From: Allolobophora icterica
Taxonomy: Eukaryota > Annelida > Clitellata > Crassiclitellata > Lumbricidae
Assembly: GCA_963556255.1 (NCBI GenBank)
Contig: OY744617.1
Span: 23,720,189 to 23,784,188, forward strand
Length of the DNA: 64,000 nucleotides
Direction of reading: 5' to 3'
Within the stretch, counting starts at the first letter, position 1, and each line of letters begins with the position of its first letter. The translations under genes were made by a program, and so were the position numbers. Positions 10,805 to 22,689 of this stretch are shown here, piece after piece. Under the pieces are notes generated by a model that had not been told where the DNA came from, searched no databases, and worked only from the letters and a program-made list of their open reading frames with translations.

Positions 10805-12090
10805 GTTCATCTGTCCATCCGTCCATCTGTCCGTCCATCCGTCCGTCCGTCCTTCTATCTGTTCACCTGTCCATCCGTCCATCTATCTGTCCATCCGTCC
10901 CTCCTGTCCGTCCTTCCGTCCGTCCGTCCTTCTATCTGTTCCTCTGTCCATCCGTCCATCTGTCCGTCCATCCGTCCGTCCGTCCTTCTATCTGTTCACC
11001 TGTCCATCCGTCCATCTATCTGTCCATCCGTCCCTCCTGTCCGTCCTTCCGTCCGTCCGTCCTTCTATCTGTTCCTCTGTCCATTCGTCCATCTGTCCGT
11101 CCATCCGTCCGTCCGTCCTTCTATCTGTTCCTCTGTCCATCCGTCCATCTGTCCGTCCATCCGTCCGTCCGTCCTTCTATCTGTTCCTCTGTCCATCCGT
11201 CCATCTGTCCGTCCATCCGTCCGTCCGTCCTTCTATCTGTTCCTCTGTCCATCCGTCCATCTGTCCGTCCTTCCGTCCGTCCGTCCTTCTATCTGTTCCT
11301 CTGTCCATCCGTCCATCTGTCCGTCCATCCGTCCGTCCGTCCTTCTATCTGTTCACCTGTCCATCCGTCCATCTATCTGTCCATCCGTCCCTCCTGTCCG
11401 TCCTTCCGTCCGTCCGTCCTTCTATCTGTTCCTCTGTCCATCCGTCCATCTGTCCGTCCATCCGTCCGTCCGTCCTTCTATCTGTTCACCTGTCCATCCG
11501 TCCATCTATCTGTCCATCCGTCCATCTGTCCGTCCATCCGTCCGTCCGTCCTTCTATCTGTTCCTCTGTCCATCCGTCCATCTGTCCGTCCATCCGTCCG
11601 TCCGTCCTTCTATCTGTTCCTCTGTCCATCCGTCCATCTGTCCGTCCATCCGTCCGTCCGTCCTTCTATCTGTTCCTCTGTCCATTCGTCCATCTGTCCG
11701 TCCATCCGTCCGTCCGTCCTTCTATCTGTTCATCAGTCCATCCGTCCATCTGTCCGTCCATCCGTCCCTCCTGTCCGTCCTTCCGTCCGTCCGTCCTTCT
11801 ATCTGTTCCTCTGTCCATCCGTCCATCTGTCCGTCCATCCGTCCGTCCGTCCTTCTATCTGTTCACCTGTCCATCCGTCCATCTATCTGTCCATCCGTCC
11901 CTCCTGTCCGTCCATCCGTCCGTCCGTCCTTCTATCTGTTCATCAGTCCATCCGTCCATCTGTCCGTCCATCCGTCCCTCCTGTCCGTCCTTCCGTCCGT
12001 CCGTCCGTCCGTCCGTCCACCCATCTGTCCGTCCGTCCGTCCGTCCGTCCACCCATCTGTCCGTCCGTCCGTCCGTCCGTCCGTCTACCA
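10805..12090. repeat. GTCC/ATCC tetranucleotide array, right part, with 56-bp higher-order unit
   Basis: CCTTCTATCTGTTCCTCTGT starts at 11117, 11173 and 11229 (56-bp spacing). A longer variant with CCCTCCTGTCCGTCCTTCC alternates. The array ends in plain (GTCC)n with two ACCCATCT interruptions. Confidence 0.95.
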
Positions 12091-12094
12091 TGAC

Positions 12095-12725
12095 AAACAT
12101 GAATCACCAGTTATGGCACAACAGCACATAATTATGAACATGTTCTATAGCAGCCAATTATATAACTACAGTCCATAAATGTATAGGAATTGCTCACTTT
12201 ACTCAATGTTTCTAATGGCTGTTGAGCTCACCATAATATGTAGGCCAGCATTACATGCGCCAACAACGTCGTTCGTGTAAACGACTGAATGTTGTTTGTT
12301 TGCAGCTTGGCGCCGTATAAACTAGAGGAGAGACGCGATGAATGCATTAGGCTAACGATTTGTTGAATTTAGGGAAAACGCAGAAAGTCCCACTGTATAT
12401 ACATGTACGTCCTATATCCTACTAATTGACCATAATACACTCACAGTAGTGGATACTTTTTTTGACCACTTCAGACTCATCTGGGGTGCCATTATAGGCA
12501 GCTTACTGTTGGATTTGGTGGAGGGACCACCACCTATAGGCTTCACAAAAAAGGATTCTCGTGCTCTTGTATATACCGGGTACATGAATAGCATATTAGG
12601 GGCCCATGAAGAGTGTGTATGCAGGCATGCATGTATATGTGCATACGTATGTATAATGTATATATCTATGCATTCGTGTTTGTACGTCTGTGTACTTATG
12701 TAATATACCTATGAATTTATTCATT
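12095..12725. other. Unassigned DNA
   Basis: No recognisable coding or bounded mobile sequence; a short ATGT-rich stretch at 12620-12700. Confidence 0.35.
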
Positions 12726-12729
12726 TTAT

Positions 12730-12965
12730 TTTTTAAATTTATTCCGGATATTTCTATAGCGCCTCTCGAAATTAACTACTACTCAGAGGCGCTCCCGACT
12801 ACAGCATTTGATACTGTGCCGGAATTTTCACACCGAAGCGCCACGAGCAATTGCGAGTGAAGGACTTGCCCAAGGTCCGTACGCAGCGGCTAGAGTGGGA
12901 TTCGAACCTGCAACCCTCCGGTCACAAGGCGCCGAACTTACCACTGAGCCACCACGCCGCTTTCC
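12730..12965 (-). repeat. tRNA-derived SINE, family A, copy 1
   Basis: Minus strand starts GGCGTGGTGGCTCAGTGG (box A) and has GGTTCGAATCC (box B), as in a tRNA. A body containing GGGCAAGTCCTTCACTCGCA and AATTGCTCG follows, with a 3' part ending GGCGCTATAGAAAT. The body segment recurs at 31697-31998 and 44485-44645. It is not a tRNA gene: no acceptor stem closure, and it runs on into the SINE body. Confidence 0.8.
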
Positions 12966-12984
12966 TTTCCACCATGCCTGTATG

Positions 12985-13590
12985 TAATGTATGTATAGGT
13001 ACGTATGCGTATATATTATATTTAATTATATGTATATGTATATATATATATTGTATTTATATACTGTACGTATTCATATATGTATACGTGTAATACGTCG
13101 TGTGTATATGTATGAACGCATTATGAGTTAGTTGCTTCGATGAGAGACACCGGATGTCGTTGTAGGGAAGACCGGAATTGCAGAAGTCGACGAAAGAGGC
13201 GGCCAATGAAAGTCGATTGGCCTGAAGAGGTCAGTAGACAACTGGGTTGCGACGGAGGGGCCAGAGACCCCCTACCTCCCCTCTCCGTCCAATAAACATA
13301 TTATATGCTCCGAATGGAGAGCTAGGAGTACATGGTTATCTGGATGCTTCTCTTTTCGACTTAATACGCTTCTCGACAGATTTTATGCTCTGATCTGTCT
13401 GGTGGTCAATGAATCACTTGGCTGTGGAGACGGAAGAACAGCGGACGAGAGGAACCAGTCCCCGTCCCCCACCCCGTGTGCCTGTGTCACCTGACTTCCT
13501 TTCCACTAGATTTACCACTATTTGCATGCATTTGGACATTTTGTCATCAGCATCTCTGTCCATAGGTTGAAAGTTCGAATGCAGAGCGTA
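12985..13590. other. ATGT/TATA-rich low-complexity then unassigned DNA
   Basis: TATGTATA-type degenerate sequence at 12975-13100. The remainder has no recognisable feature. Confidence 0.4.
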
Positions 13591-13850
13591 TGCTAGGGAT
13601 ATGCTTAAATGCATGACATTCCGTACATTTTAAACATAGGGCCTATGCTTAAGTTGTTGACAATCCGTACATTCTAGACATTTGCTAATGACATTCCGTA
13701 CAATCTAGGCATATGCTTAAGTTGTTGACATCCGTACATTCTAGGCATAATTATGCTTAAGTTGTTGACATTCCGTACATTCTAGAAATTTGCTAATGAC
13801 ATTCCGTATGCCGCAAATGCTTAAGTGTATGACATTCCGTAGGCCCCCTA
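13590..13850. repeat. Degenerate minisatellite (ATGCTTAAGTTGTTGACATT unit)
   Basis: ATGCTTAAGT, GACATTCCGTACA and TTCTAGRCAT segments repeat five to seven times, in alternating units of roughly 30 and 50 bp. Confidence 0.8.
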
Positions 13851-14095
13851 CTATACGATCTATATCAGACAAGACTGCATGTGATATGTGACGATCTAAC
13901 TATCAACCGATCAACCGATCTACGAGTGTGGCCAACCATTGAGAGTCACAGTTGCAGATAGCCAGACACTGAGGAAGGAGAATGCATAGTAGCCTATATG
14001 TTCATACAAATGCATTTCGACCCCTTTCAAAGGTCATTAAGACGCGTTGTGTATAGACGTTCAGACGAAAACACGTATACAGGAATACGTGTATA

Positions 14096-14197
14096 TATAT
14101 AGAGACAGAATTTCTGTCTCTATATACACATTACACACGATTCAAAATTATATACATTTCTGAAATGTATATAATTTTGAATCATGTGTAATGTGTA
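14096..14197. repeat. Two adjacent perfect/near-perfect palindromes
   Basis: 14096-14126 has 15-bp arms around one base (AGAGACAGAA...TTCTGTCTCT). 14125-14197 has about 36-bp arms with no spacer and one substitution, centred at 14160/14161. Confidence 0.9.
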
Positions 14198-14465
14198 GGC
14201 TATATTTAGGTATAGTATGTGTATTTATCTGTATAATTATAGGTATGTGCATATGTATATGCATATGCATGTGTATATCTTAAGATAGTGTGGATTGTGG
14301 CCTAGAGTCATTTAATTGGATACATGTTGTCTTGACCTGCATGCCTTTAATTCGCCTTAGATAACCGTTTGAATCTATTGGAGAAATAAACTGTAGGGGG
14401 GAAAACAGGGAGGCAGAGATAAAGGAAGAAACAGACGCACAGAAGAATGGGGGCAAGAACAAAAA

Positions 14466-14695
<230 letters not shown>

Positions 14696-14699
14696 TAGG

Positions 14700-15479
14700 G
14701 GAAGGGAAGGAGGCAGGAAGGCGCCTGCATTTGGATCTGGATTTATGCTGCAGCCGAGAAATCGGTCTTAATAGATGCAGGCTTTTTCGCTCGAGAAGTA
14801 GGCCTCCGATTGCACGAATTGTTTTCACAGCTTCTTTCTAAGCGTATCCATATCTGTCCGTCTACTTAGATGTCTTTCCCTGTCTGTTTGGCTGCCTTCG
14901 TGTCTCTTTTCTGTCCGTACATATCTTTCTGTCGGTGTATATATCCTTCTGTATGTGTTTTCCTCTCTGTCTGTGTCTGTCCGCTTGGATGTCTGTCTGT
15001 CTGTTTTTCCTTGGTCTGCATTAAGTTAGATAACGTACGGCGGATGAAATAGAATGCGGCGTGGTTCATAGTTGCAATCGGGGGCATAGGCCTATGTTTC
15101 TGTTGGTAAAGCAATTTGGTCTATTTGACTTGGCTTCACGATTAGGGATCGCTGGTCAAGAAGATTGAGTGGCCCCTGTCCCTTATATTAACCTTGTATA
15201 CTTTGCTTATAAGAAACCACGATGTGATTCATGCTGTCTCCAAGGAGTGGAAGCTAATAATACTGTAGATCTATCTTCTAAGCTCCATTAAAATTGGCTT
15301 TCTTCCTACAGAAAACGCTTAGTAAACTCACTTCTGATAATTAGCTTTTGATTTGTGTAATTTCACTCCCACCTGTCGGATGCTTGATTAGCCAATACAT
15401 CCAAATGACAGAGCAGTGTAACTGTACCAGTAACGAAAGCTATTACTTAGGTCTTAGGCTATACTTAGTACTTAGTCCT
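14700..15479. other. Unassigned DNA with CTGT-rich patch
   Basis: A degenerate CTGTCTGT stretch lies at 14850-15010; otherwise nothing recognised. Confidence 0.4.
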
Positions 15480-15665
15480 TCCCATGCAGGTCTGCACTTC
15501 AAGCAACGCATCCTTCGCTTTACTTCATCAGTCATCTGGCTCGAGTCGTTCCACAACACCCCCAAGCACCTCAAGTCGTCTCTGATGGTCTCCGATCAAT
15601 TCTTCCATGGCCTTTCTCTTCTCCTTTTGCCTTCAGGAATCCAGATTACAGATCGTCGCTGTAAT
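15480..15665 (-). pseudogene. RTE-like LINE ORF C-terminal relic
   Basis: Minus-strand translation reads IPEGKRRRERPWKN, then ETIRDDLRCLGVLWNDSS and DEVKRRMRCLKCRPAWE. This matches the end of RTE-type endonuclease/reverse-transcriptase proteins (PEGKRxRGRPxxxW followed by a conserved tail). A stop interrupts the first segment, so it is dead. Confidence 0.6.
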
Positions 15666-15689
15666 AATAACTCTTATATTATTATATAA

Positions 15690-16324
15690 GACGGGGAATT
15701 GTCTAGCTATGACGCGTCTACGAGAAACTATAATTATTTAGACTCAGTTAATTAACTGCACGAGGAAACTTGATCTTAAAAGAAGAGTGCACGGGCCCTC
15801 ACTACTCGTTCGAAAATATGAAAGGAATTTAATAAACTGAACGAAACTCGTGAACAGATAAATGAAAATGCATCAATAAGGATATAGAAACGAAACTCAT
15901 AACAAACAGATCGAATATCCATGCGGAAATTAAAGACAGATATTCACCGGCGACGCAGCTATCCGCGTAGAACAATAGCGCAATTCTTGGATCCAAAGCT
16001 TATGTAACTTCTTTAGGCTCTGATATGGTCACGTGGTCAATTTTGATGCCAACTCACAAGTGCAATAGATGGGACACCATTTGGCAGAGCCATCGGAGAT
16101 GAGCTTCCCCGAAAGGTAAAAAAACCTTGGTGGAAGTGTTGTTTATCCACCGGAAACTGCGCCCTGGCTATAGTCATTCTGAGTTGGATCTATGACCGCG
16201 GGAAAAGTGCCTCGTCTGTTTGCCCATCAGGCAGTTCTCTGGCTTGTGTGCTTTATGATGGAGTCAGTATAGACCGCGTCGTCTCCTTCTGATCTGGTAT
16301 CTGAAACTCTTCGGCACTAGTGAT
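15690..16324. other. Unassigned DNA
   Basis: No recognisable element or exon. Confidence 0.35.
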
Positions 16325-16331
16325 TCTCCTT

Positions 16332-16383
16332 GCCTGTCTGTCTGTCTGTCTGTCCGCCTGCCTGTCTGTCTGTCTCTGTCTTT

Positions 16384-16450
<67 letters not shown>
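16332..16450. repeat. (CTGT)n followed by (TA)n microsatellite
   Basis: CTGTCTGTCTGTC at 16332-16380, then uninterrupted TA to 16450. Confidence 0.95.
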
Positions 16451-16452
<2 letters not shown>

Positions 16453-16454
16453 TC

Positions 16455-16905
16455 CGCAAAGGTTCACCAGTCACTCTGTTGCAGAGTAAAGCAGGGAGGC
16501 GACCTGACCGACGTCTCTCATGAGCGTAGACTCAGATCCGACCTGGGCTGGTGAACCAAAGTCCTCCGTGCCCACCTTCACGTGGTGCGGACTGTTTGTA
16601 CCCTTCCAAAGGAAGGGGAACTGTTGGTACCCTTCCAAAGGAAGGGGAACGAACGGGCACGGCAGGCAAAACCAGGGGAAGGCAATGGCAAACCACCTCT
16701 GTTAACATGCCAAGAAAATCGTCATGAGACACACCAAACCACGCCGATGGTCGCTGATGGTGGGACTCCCAGGCCGGAGCGCTGATGGTGGGACTCCCAG
16801 GCCGGAGCGCGACTCAAGGGCTACTGGAGAAGTAGCAAGACGGCAAAGGAGACTGTGTGTCATGACGATCGCTAGGGCTCCTAGAGCCGACAGCACAAGA
16901 CAAGA
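16455..16905. repeat. GC-richer repeat, possible LINE 5' region, with two internal duplications
   Basis: Contains GGGAAGGCAATGGCAAACCA, a segment I associate with LINE 5' regions (recollection, not a search). Two direct tandem duplications lie inside: a GTACCCTTCCAAAGGAAGGG unit (16599 and 16628) and a CGCTGATGGTGGGACTCCCA unit (about 16753 and 16780). No frame carries a recognised domain. Confidence 0.4.
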
Positions 16906-18004
16906 CACATATATATATCATTTGGTCACTGCATGGGTATAGATTTTTGTAGTCATGCTTGGAACATTGGTCCGTTGTATCTTCCAGTTATATATCTCTA
17001 GGGGCGTATACCGTCTTTTAATTTCAAGGATCAGTTCTTCTTCCATCGATTTTGCAACAGGAAGGGCCCGAACCTGAAATCGACTCACTTGAAGAGTTCT
17101 CTGAGCCTGACGTGGCCATAACTCAATCACTCTAACCTGTTTCTCTTTTCCACTTTCGATACTCATGCCGTAATCGCCGACCAAACACTCCTTTCATGCA
17201 TGACTCACTCTCGAACTGTACAGGTTGTTTTCGTTTCCATGAGTCCAAAAACGGTTCCGCGTCCTTCCGTCCTTAAATCCACGCTCCGTATCTATAGCCT
17301 GAACCCGGAAATTTGTGATTTATATAAGCTATATTCGCCCAGCACACGAACGTACTGTATATATCTCTGATAATACAAACAATGCCAAATTGCCTTGGCT
17401 TGTCCGCGTGAGATGCAGCAGACGACTCTTGAGCATTAGAGTTACGCAGCGCACGACAAGATTTATTCAATCGCCTCTGTTCTGGCCGTATCTCTGGTTT
17501 GGTTCGGTCGAATCTGTTTATCTTGCGTGCTATCCTCGGCTTATCGTGGGAGACATCTTTTCCCTCTAGCCTGACATAGAGTTATAACCAAGAAGTCCAG
17601 AACGTTAATTGCTGTTGGCAGACAACGACGGCCAACGCTTCATTGACCGAACGTCTTAAAGGTTCTTTGACGGATGAGTGCAGAAAAGAATAAGAGCTCA
17701 ACTACCGGTATATTAAATTAGATTAATACAATCAATTGTTGAATAATAAAAACGAACTGAAGCCCTCGAATCAGTTTGAGTTTAGAACCATTATAATTTA
17801 ATTCTTATATTATTTCAGTTAACATTAATATTTATAAAACACTTCGAATCGTTGTGACCTGTAGACCACAGTTCTAAAAGCAGTCAAATATACTCTCTCC
17901 AAACCGAGATACTGACTACTAGTTAAACTACTTCAACATAACTTAAAAGCAATTGTAGTCAAAGTACTGTTAGAGTAGTTTAGACTGTTCCAATAAACGA
18001 ATAT
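16906..18004. other. Unassigned DNA
   Basis: No exon or bounded element recognised. Confidence 0.35.
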
Positions 18005-18009
18005 ACAAT

Positions 18010-18288
18010 GTTATACATATAATATCACATCACACCACCTCGCATCATATTGCATTATATAACACATTCCATATCATCGCATTACATCACGCCACATCAC
18101 ACTGCGTTACATTACATTACATGATGCCACATCACATCATATTGCATTACAACACCTTACATCACACCGCATTGCATCACACTACATCATGCTAGATCAC
18201 ATCACGTCGCATTACTTAACACAATTCATTGCATCACATTACATCACATCACTGTAAATTGCATCACATTACATAATACACATTACAT
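18010..18288. repeat. Degenerate CATCA/CATTA pentanucleotide repeat, left part
   Basis: Imperfect ATCAC and ATTAC units. The array resumes at 20744-20830, so the element at 18289-20743 was inserted into it. Confidence 0.85.
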
Positions 18289-18872
18289 CAGTGGTTAAAT
18301 TCAGCCGGATCCCGCCGGATCTGAGATCCGGCACCTCTGATTTGAGATCCGCCACCTGCATTGTGAGACCCACCACCCAAATTATGAGATCCGCCACCTA
18401 AGAAGAGAGACCCATCACCTCAACAGGGAGACCCATCACCTCAACAGGGAGATCCACCACCGAAGATCAGATTATCATTCGTCAGCCTCACAGTGCGGTT
18501 GAATATTCACTAGGATCATAGAAAACTACTTGGGCCTATGTGTTTACTTAAATCGCCTGCTGTTTTATAATCGCTGCCGAAGGATAGTAACTCAAGGCTG
18601 AGGCAGCAGAAGTAGATTTGGGCCTACATCCAAGCTATAACACAGTGGTTTGATTCATTAATAACTCGTTTGCGGAATTTCGGAAGGCTGAGCTGGAATC
18701 GTTTGAAAATCTGGAATAGCACGTCATTTGATTAGTTATAGTTATCGCGCATGCAGTCACCAGATAATGTCGAAAAGAAAGTTGGCCAACGTGTAAAGAA
18801 AGCTATCGTACGTGGATGGATTGCTAAGGGTCGTTATGCTGCAACAGATTTTCTTGCAGTCCCTTAAATTAA

Positions 18873-19707
18873 CCCTCGAGTGCCCAAGCTATTTTTTGGT
18901 ACACGAATGCCCAACGGGGGGTCCGACCGGACTCCAATGTTTTCATTGTGATATCTGGAGAACGGATTGGAATATTTTAACGGGATTTGGCTTGTTATTA
19001 TCCAAATTCAATTTGCAATCGACTGATATATGGTATTTCACAATAGCGCCACCTGGTGAAACTTTATTTGAACTTTAATAGGGGGCCTACTCTTTTGTAG
19101 TTTCTGTGCAATTTCGGGATTTTTCGCATGTATTCAATTGTACGCATGTAGTTGTTCCCTGGTTGTGGGGTACAGGATTGGAATATTTTAACGGGATTTG
19201 GCTTGTTATAATCCAAATTCAATTTGCATTCGACTGATGCATGGTATTTTACAATAACTTGCGCTAAAATTTTATTTATGGGCTGGTAAACCATGCGCCA
19301 GTATGACCACCAGCCGCATATCTTGGGGTGTCCTTGGTATATGCTATGGTTGTGGGGTACAGGAATGGAATATTTTAACGGGATTTGGCTTGTTATAATC
19401 CAAATTCAATTTGCAATCGACTGATATATGGTATTTCACAATAACGTGCGTTAAAATAATTTATTTCTGGGTTGGCAAACTATATGCCAGTATGACCATC
19501 AGCCGCATATCTTGGGGGTGTCCTTGGTATATGCTATGGTTGTGGGCTACAGGGTGGTTGTATAATCACGCAAAATATAACATACGAAGCCCAATTGAAT
19601 GCTTTAGGATGTCCTAAAAGCATTTCTACAATTTCGTAGCCGTTCTAAAGTTATCCGTGAAAAGCGGGTCTGGGGTCCGGTCGCACCCCCCCTTGGGCAT
19701 TCGAGGG
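18873..19707. mobile_element. Non-autonomous piggyBac-like element (835 bp) with internal triplication
   Basis: TTAA on both sides (18869-18872, 19708-19711). Ends CCCTCGAGTGCCCAAG and CTTGGGCATTCGAGGG are inverted with one mismatch. TTAA target plus ends starting CCC are the piggyBac signature. Inside, a segment with AACGGGATTTGGCTTGTTAT recurs three times (about 18978, 19190 and 19379) with roughly 200-bp spacing. No transposase. Confidence 0.85.
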
Positions 19708-20364
19708 TTAAGCTATTAATCTAGCCCTGATCAGACAGGCTGACAGCCACGGGTATAAAGTGTTAGCGACTTCATTTTCTTAGCCTTGGCATATGAGGGC
19801 GGGTGGCCAGTCCTCTCCGTCGCCGTCTCGTCTTCCCACCGACAGTGGACTGTCGGTGTACTCATTATAGCAGAGTTGGCTAGGGGGCACAAGTGGAGCA
19901 GAAACATCGAGCCAAATTTCTGCCCTAGCGGGATAGATATTGTAGTGGTTAGCGTGCAACAGATTTAGGCAAGTGCAAAGAACCGAAAACGTATACAGCC
20001 ACAGAAGCATGCAGGGCAGTATGGAGATGTTTCTAAGTCAGCATATTGTGGCATTGACAGAATGACAGTATTGAAACTTCTGCTTAATTTTCCGCTTTTC
20101 ACTGAGTTTACATCTGTTATGATCTAAGGCTCTAGTCAGACTGCTTTACTTACTGGGCTCTTCAATTTGAAAGTAGTCTGCATATTAATTTTTGCTATTT
20201 GTTCATTATGTGCTTTGTCAGTTATTGCATTGACATGTCGATCAAAGCCCATAGTCTTGTGTAACATATTATGTAAAGTAATGTACGTTATGTTTCAATC
20301 TTAATTGTTAATGTTTTTGCTTTCAATTATCGGTGATGTGTCATGTTTCATGCATGTTGTAATT

Positions 20365-20659
20365 CAGGGACGTCATTTGGGGGGGGGGCAGGGTGCATTT
20401 GCCCGTCCTGATTTTTGGAAAAAGAACAAAAATTAAAAATTAAAAAAATTAAAAAGAAAAGAAGGAAGAAGAAAGGGGTAAAAAAGGAAAAAGACTCATT
20501 TGCAGCATCGGCTTACAGTTTTGCACATGTAGACTAAATACAAAGCATTTTAAAAGAAACAGCAAAAAAGGTGACAAAAGTTTCGCGCGTGAGCGCGGAA
20601 ATTTTTTTAACCTCTTTATCCCCCCCCCCCTTCTGGAAAAAGCTGAAATGACGTCCCTG
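20365..20659. mobile_element. hAT-like MITE (295 bp)
   Basis: Inverted ends CAGGGACGTCATTT and AAATGACGTCCCTG. Flanks TTGTAATT and ATGTAACT agree at 6 of 8 positions, as expected for an older duplication. Confidence 0.75.
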
Positions 20660-20743
20660 ATGTAACTTAGGATTAGCCGTAGGTTTTTTGGATTTGCAAA
20701 TATTTAGAGACCCACCACCTCTGGATGAGCAATTTAACCACTG

Positions 20744-20830
20744 CATTACATTACACAACGCATTAAACTGCATCACGTAACATTGCATCGCTTTGCATCA
20801 CATCACATTACGTCACGCACGACATCACAA
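20744..20830. repeat. CATCA/CATTA repeat, right part
   Basis: Continuation of 18010-18288 after the inserted element. Confidence 0.75.
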
Positions 20831-21025
20831 CACCTGACTAATCGGATTATTCAGACCGATCGATTGGCCGACTGACATCGATCGATCGATCATTTGATTA
20901 ATCAAAGCAAAAATTATTTCACTAAACGAACTCCGTTTTTCGTTGTCTTTTGTGTAGATTTAGGAATATGCCTTTAACAAAATGCAGATGTCTATGTTTA
21001 ATACACCTGCTGTACAGTCCTACAT

Positions 21026-21147
<122 letters not shown>

Positions 21148-21184
21148 CAATATGCGTATGACTGTGCGTGCGTCGATGAAAAGG

Positions 21185-21232
21185 CGTGTGTGTGCCTGTG
21201 CTCGTGTGCCTGTGCTCGTGTGTGTGCCTGTG

Positions 21233-21320
<88 letters not shown>
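21185..21320. repeat. (GT)n microsatellite with GCCTGTGCTCGT lead-in
   Basis: Degenerate units to 21235, then pure GT. A matching junction with GCGTGCGTCGATGA lead-in occurs at 30018-30160. Confidence 0.95.
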
Positions 21321-21321
<1 letters not shown>

Positions 21322-21621
21322 GTGTGTTCGTAACAAGACAATGAGCCTCGCCTTATATGTATGTATGTATATATATATATTATTGTGCGTATGTATGTGT
21401 AGGTGTGTGCATGTGTGTATAGATTCTGCGTCTGTTATGACAAGACAAGAAGGTCTCGCCTTACATTGAAAGACGAGTACAATTTCTTCGTCGGACGGAA
21501 GCGCATTAATTACGCAGCTGACGTCGCACGCTCTCTCGTTCCAGGCTGCATCGCACACGCTCTTCGAGGGTATTGTGTAGATATTAATCTGCTGAAGGAC
21601 ATTCTTCATGTAATGTATTAT

Positions 21622-21624
<3 letters not shown>

Positions 21625-21668
<44 letters not shown>
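21625..21668. repeat. (TA)n microsatellite
   Basis: Short TA tract. Confidence 0.9.
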
Positions 21669-21882
21669 AAAGTCTTGTCCACAGCCACTGGAGACGCATA
21701 GTTCATATAATACATGAATTATATATACACAAACATATGTATGCATATAATTCATGAGTTATTGAACTATGCGTCGATGAGATTGTGTTATTAGGCATAG
21801 CTCGGTTATGTAGGAGCATCTGAATGGAGGCTGCTGTGGTTGCATGTCTGTTGATGCACTGACAAAGGGACGGACGGTAACG

Positions 21883-22364
<482 letters not shown>

Positions 22365-22511
22365 TCAATATACAAATAGATAGAATGGCGTGCGTGGGTC
22401 AAAGTATGCTCTCTGGCGAAAGTCTTTCCTATATATGGCCACCAACGACAGCGCAATGGTGCATGAAACCAAAGATATCATAAATACCGCAATGATGCCT
22501 ATGTATAGGAG

Positions 22512-22682
22512 CAGGGGCGTCTATCCCCCCCCCTAAGTCATTGGAGCAACGTCCCTTTTCCCCCTCTTTTTCCCCTCCTCGATCCTTCCCCCATAAAATG
22601 GTGGCACACACTGACAGATCTCACCCCCCTATTTCTTGGATGGAGCATTTGCTCCAAGGTTTCTATGGTATAGACGCCCCTG
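22512..22682. mobile_element. hAT-like MITE (171 bp)
   Basis: Inverted ends CAGGGGCGTCTAT and ATAGACGCCCCTG. Flanks TATAGGAG and TATAATAG agree at 6 of 8. Confidence 0.7.
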
Positions 22683-22689
22683 TATAATA

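Larger units (their letters stand above)
18289..20743. mobile_element. hAT-like element (2455 bp) hosting two nested insertions
   Basis: CAGTGGTTAAATT at the left and AATTTAACCACTG at the right are inverted. The flanking 8-bp duplication CATTACAT is perfect (18281-18288, 20744-20751). The left end holds a degenerate array of GAGAYCCRCCACCT units (18320-18470), and one such unit is next to the right end (20705-20725). Nested inside are a piggyBac-like element (18873-19707) and an hAT-like MITE (20365-20659). No transposase was found in the remaining 1.3 kb. Confidence 0.8.

Noticed and set aside
10805..12090. CRISPR-like or regularly spaced repeat array
   Set aside because: No unique spacers; the 56-bp unit is composed wholly of tetranucleotide variants in eukaryotic DNA.
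9927..12178. Long open frames encoding [15 protein letters not shown] proteins
   Set aside because: They are translations of a tetranucleotide array and are open in several phases on both strands; no start context or unique domain.
12900..12960. tRNA gene on the minus strand
   Set aside because: Box A and box B are present, but the sequence continues into a shared SINE body and the acceptor stem does not close; the same holds for the other SINE heads.
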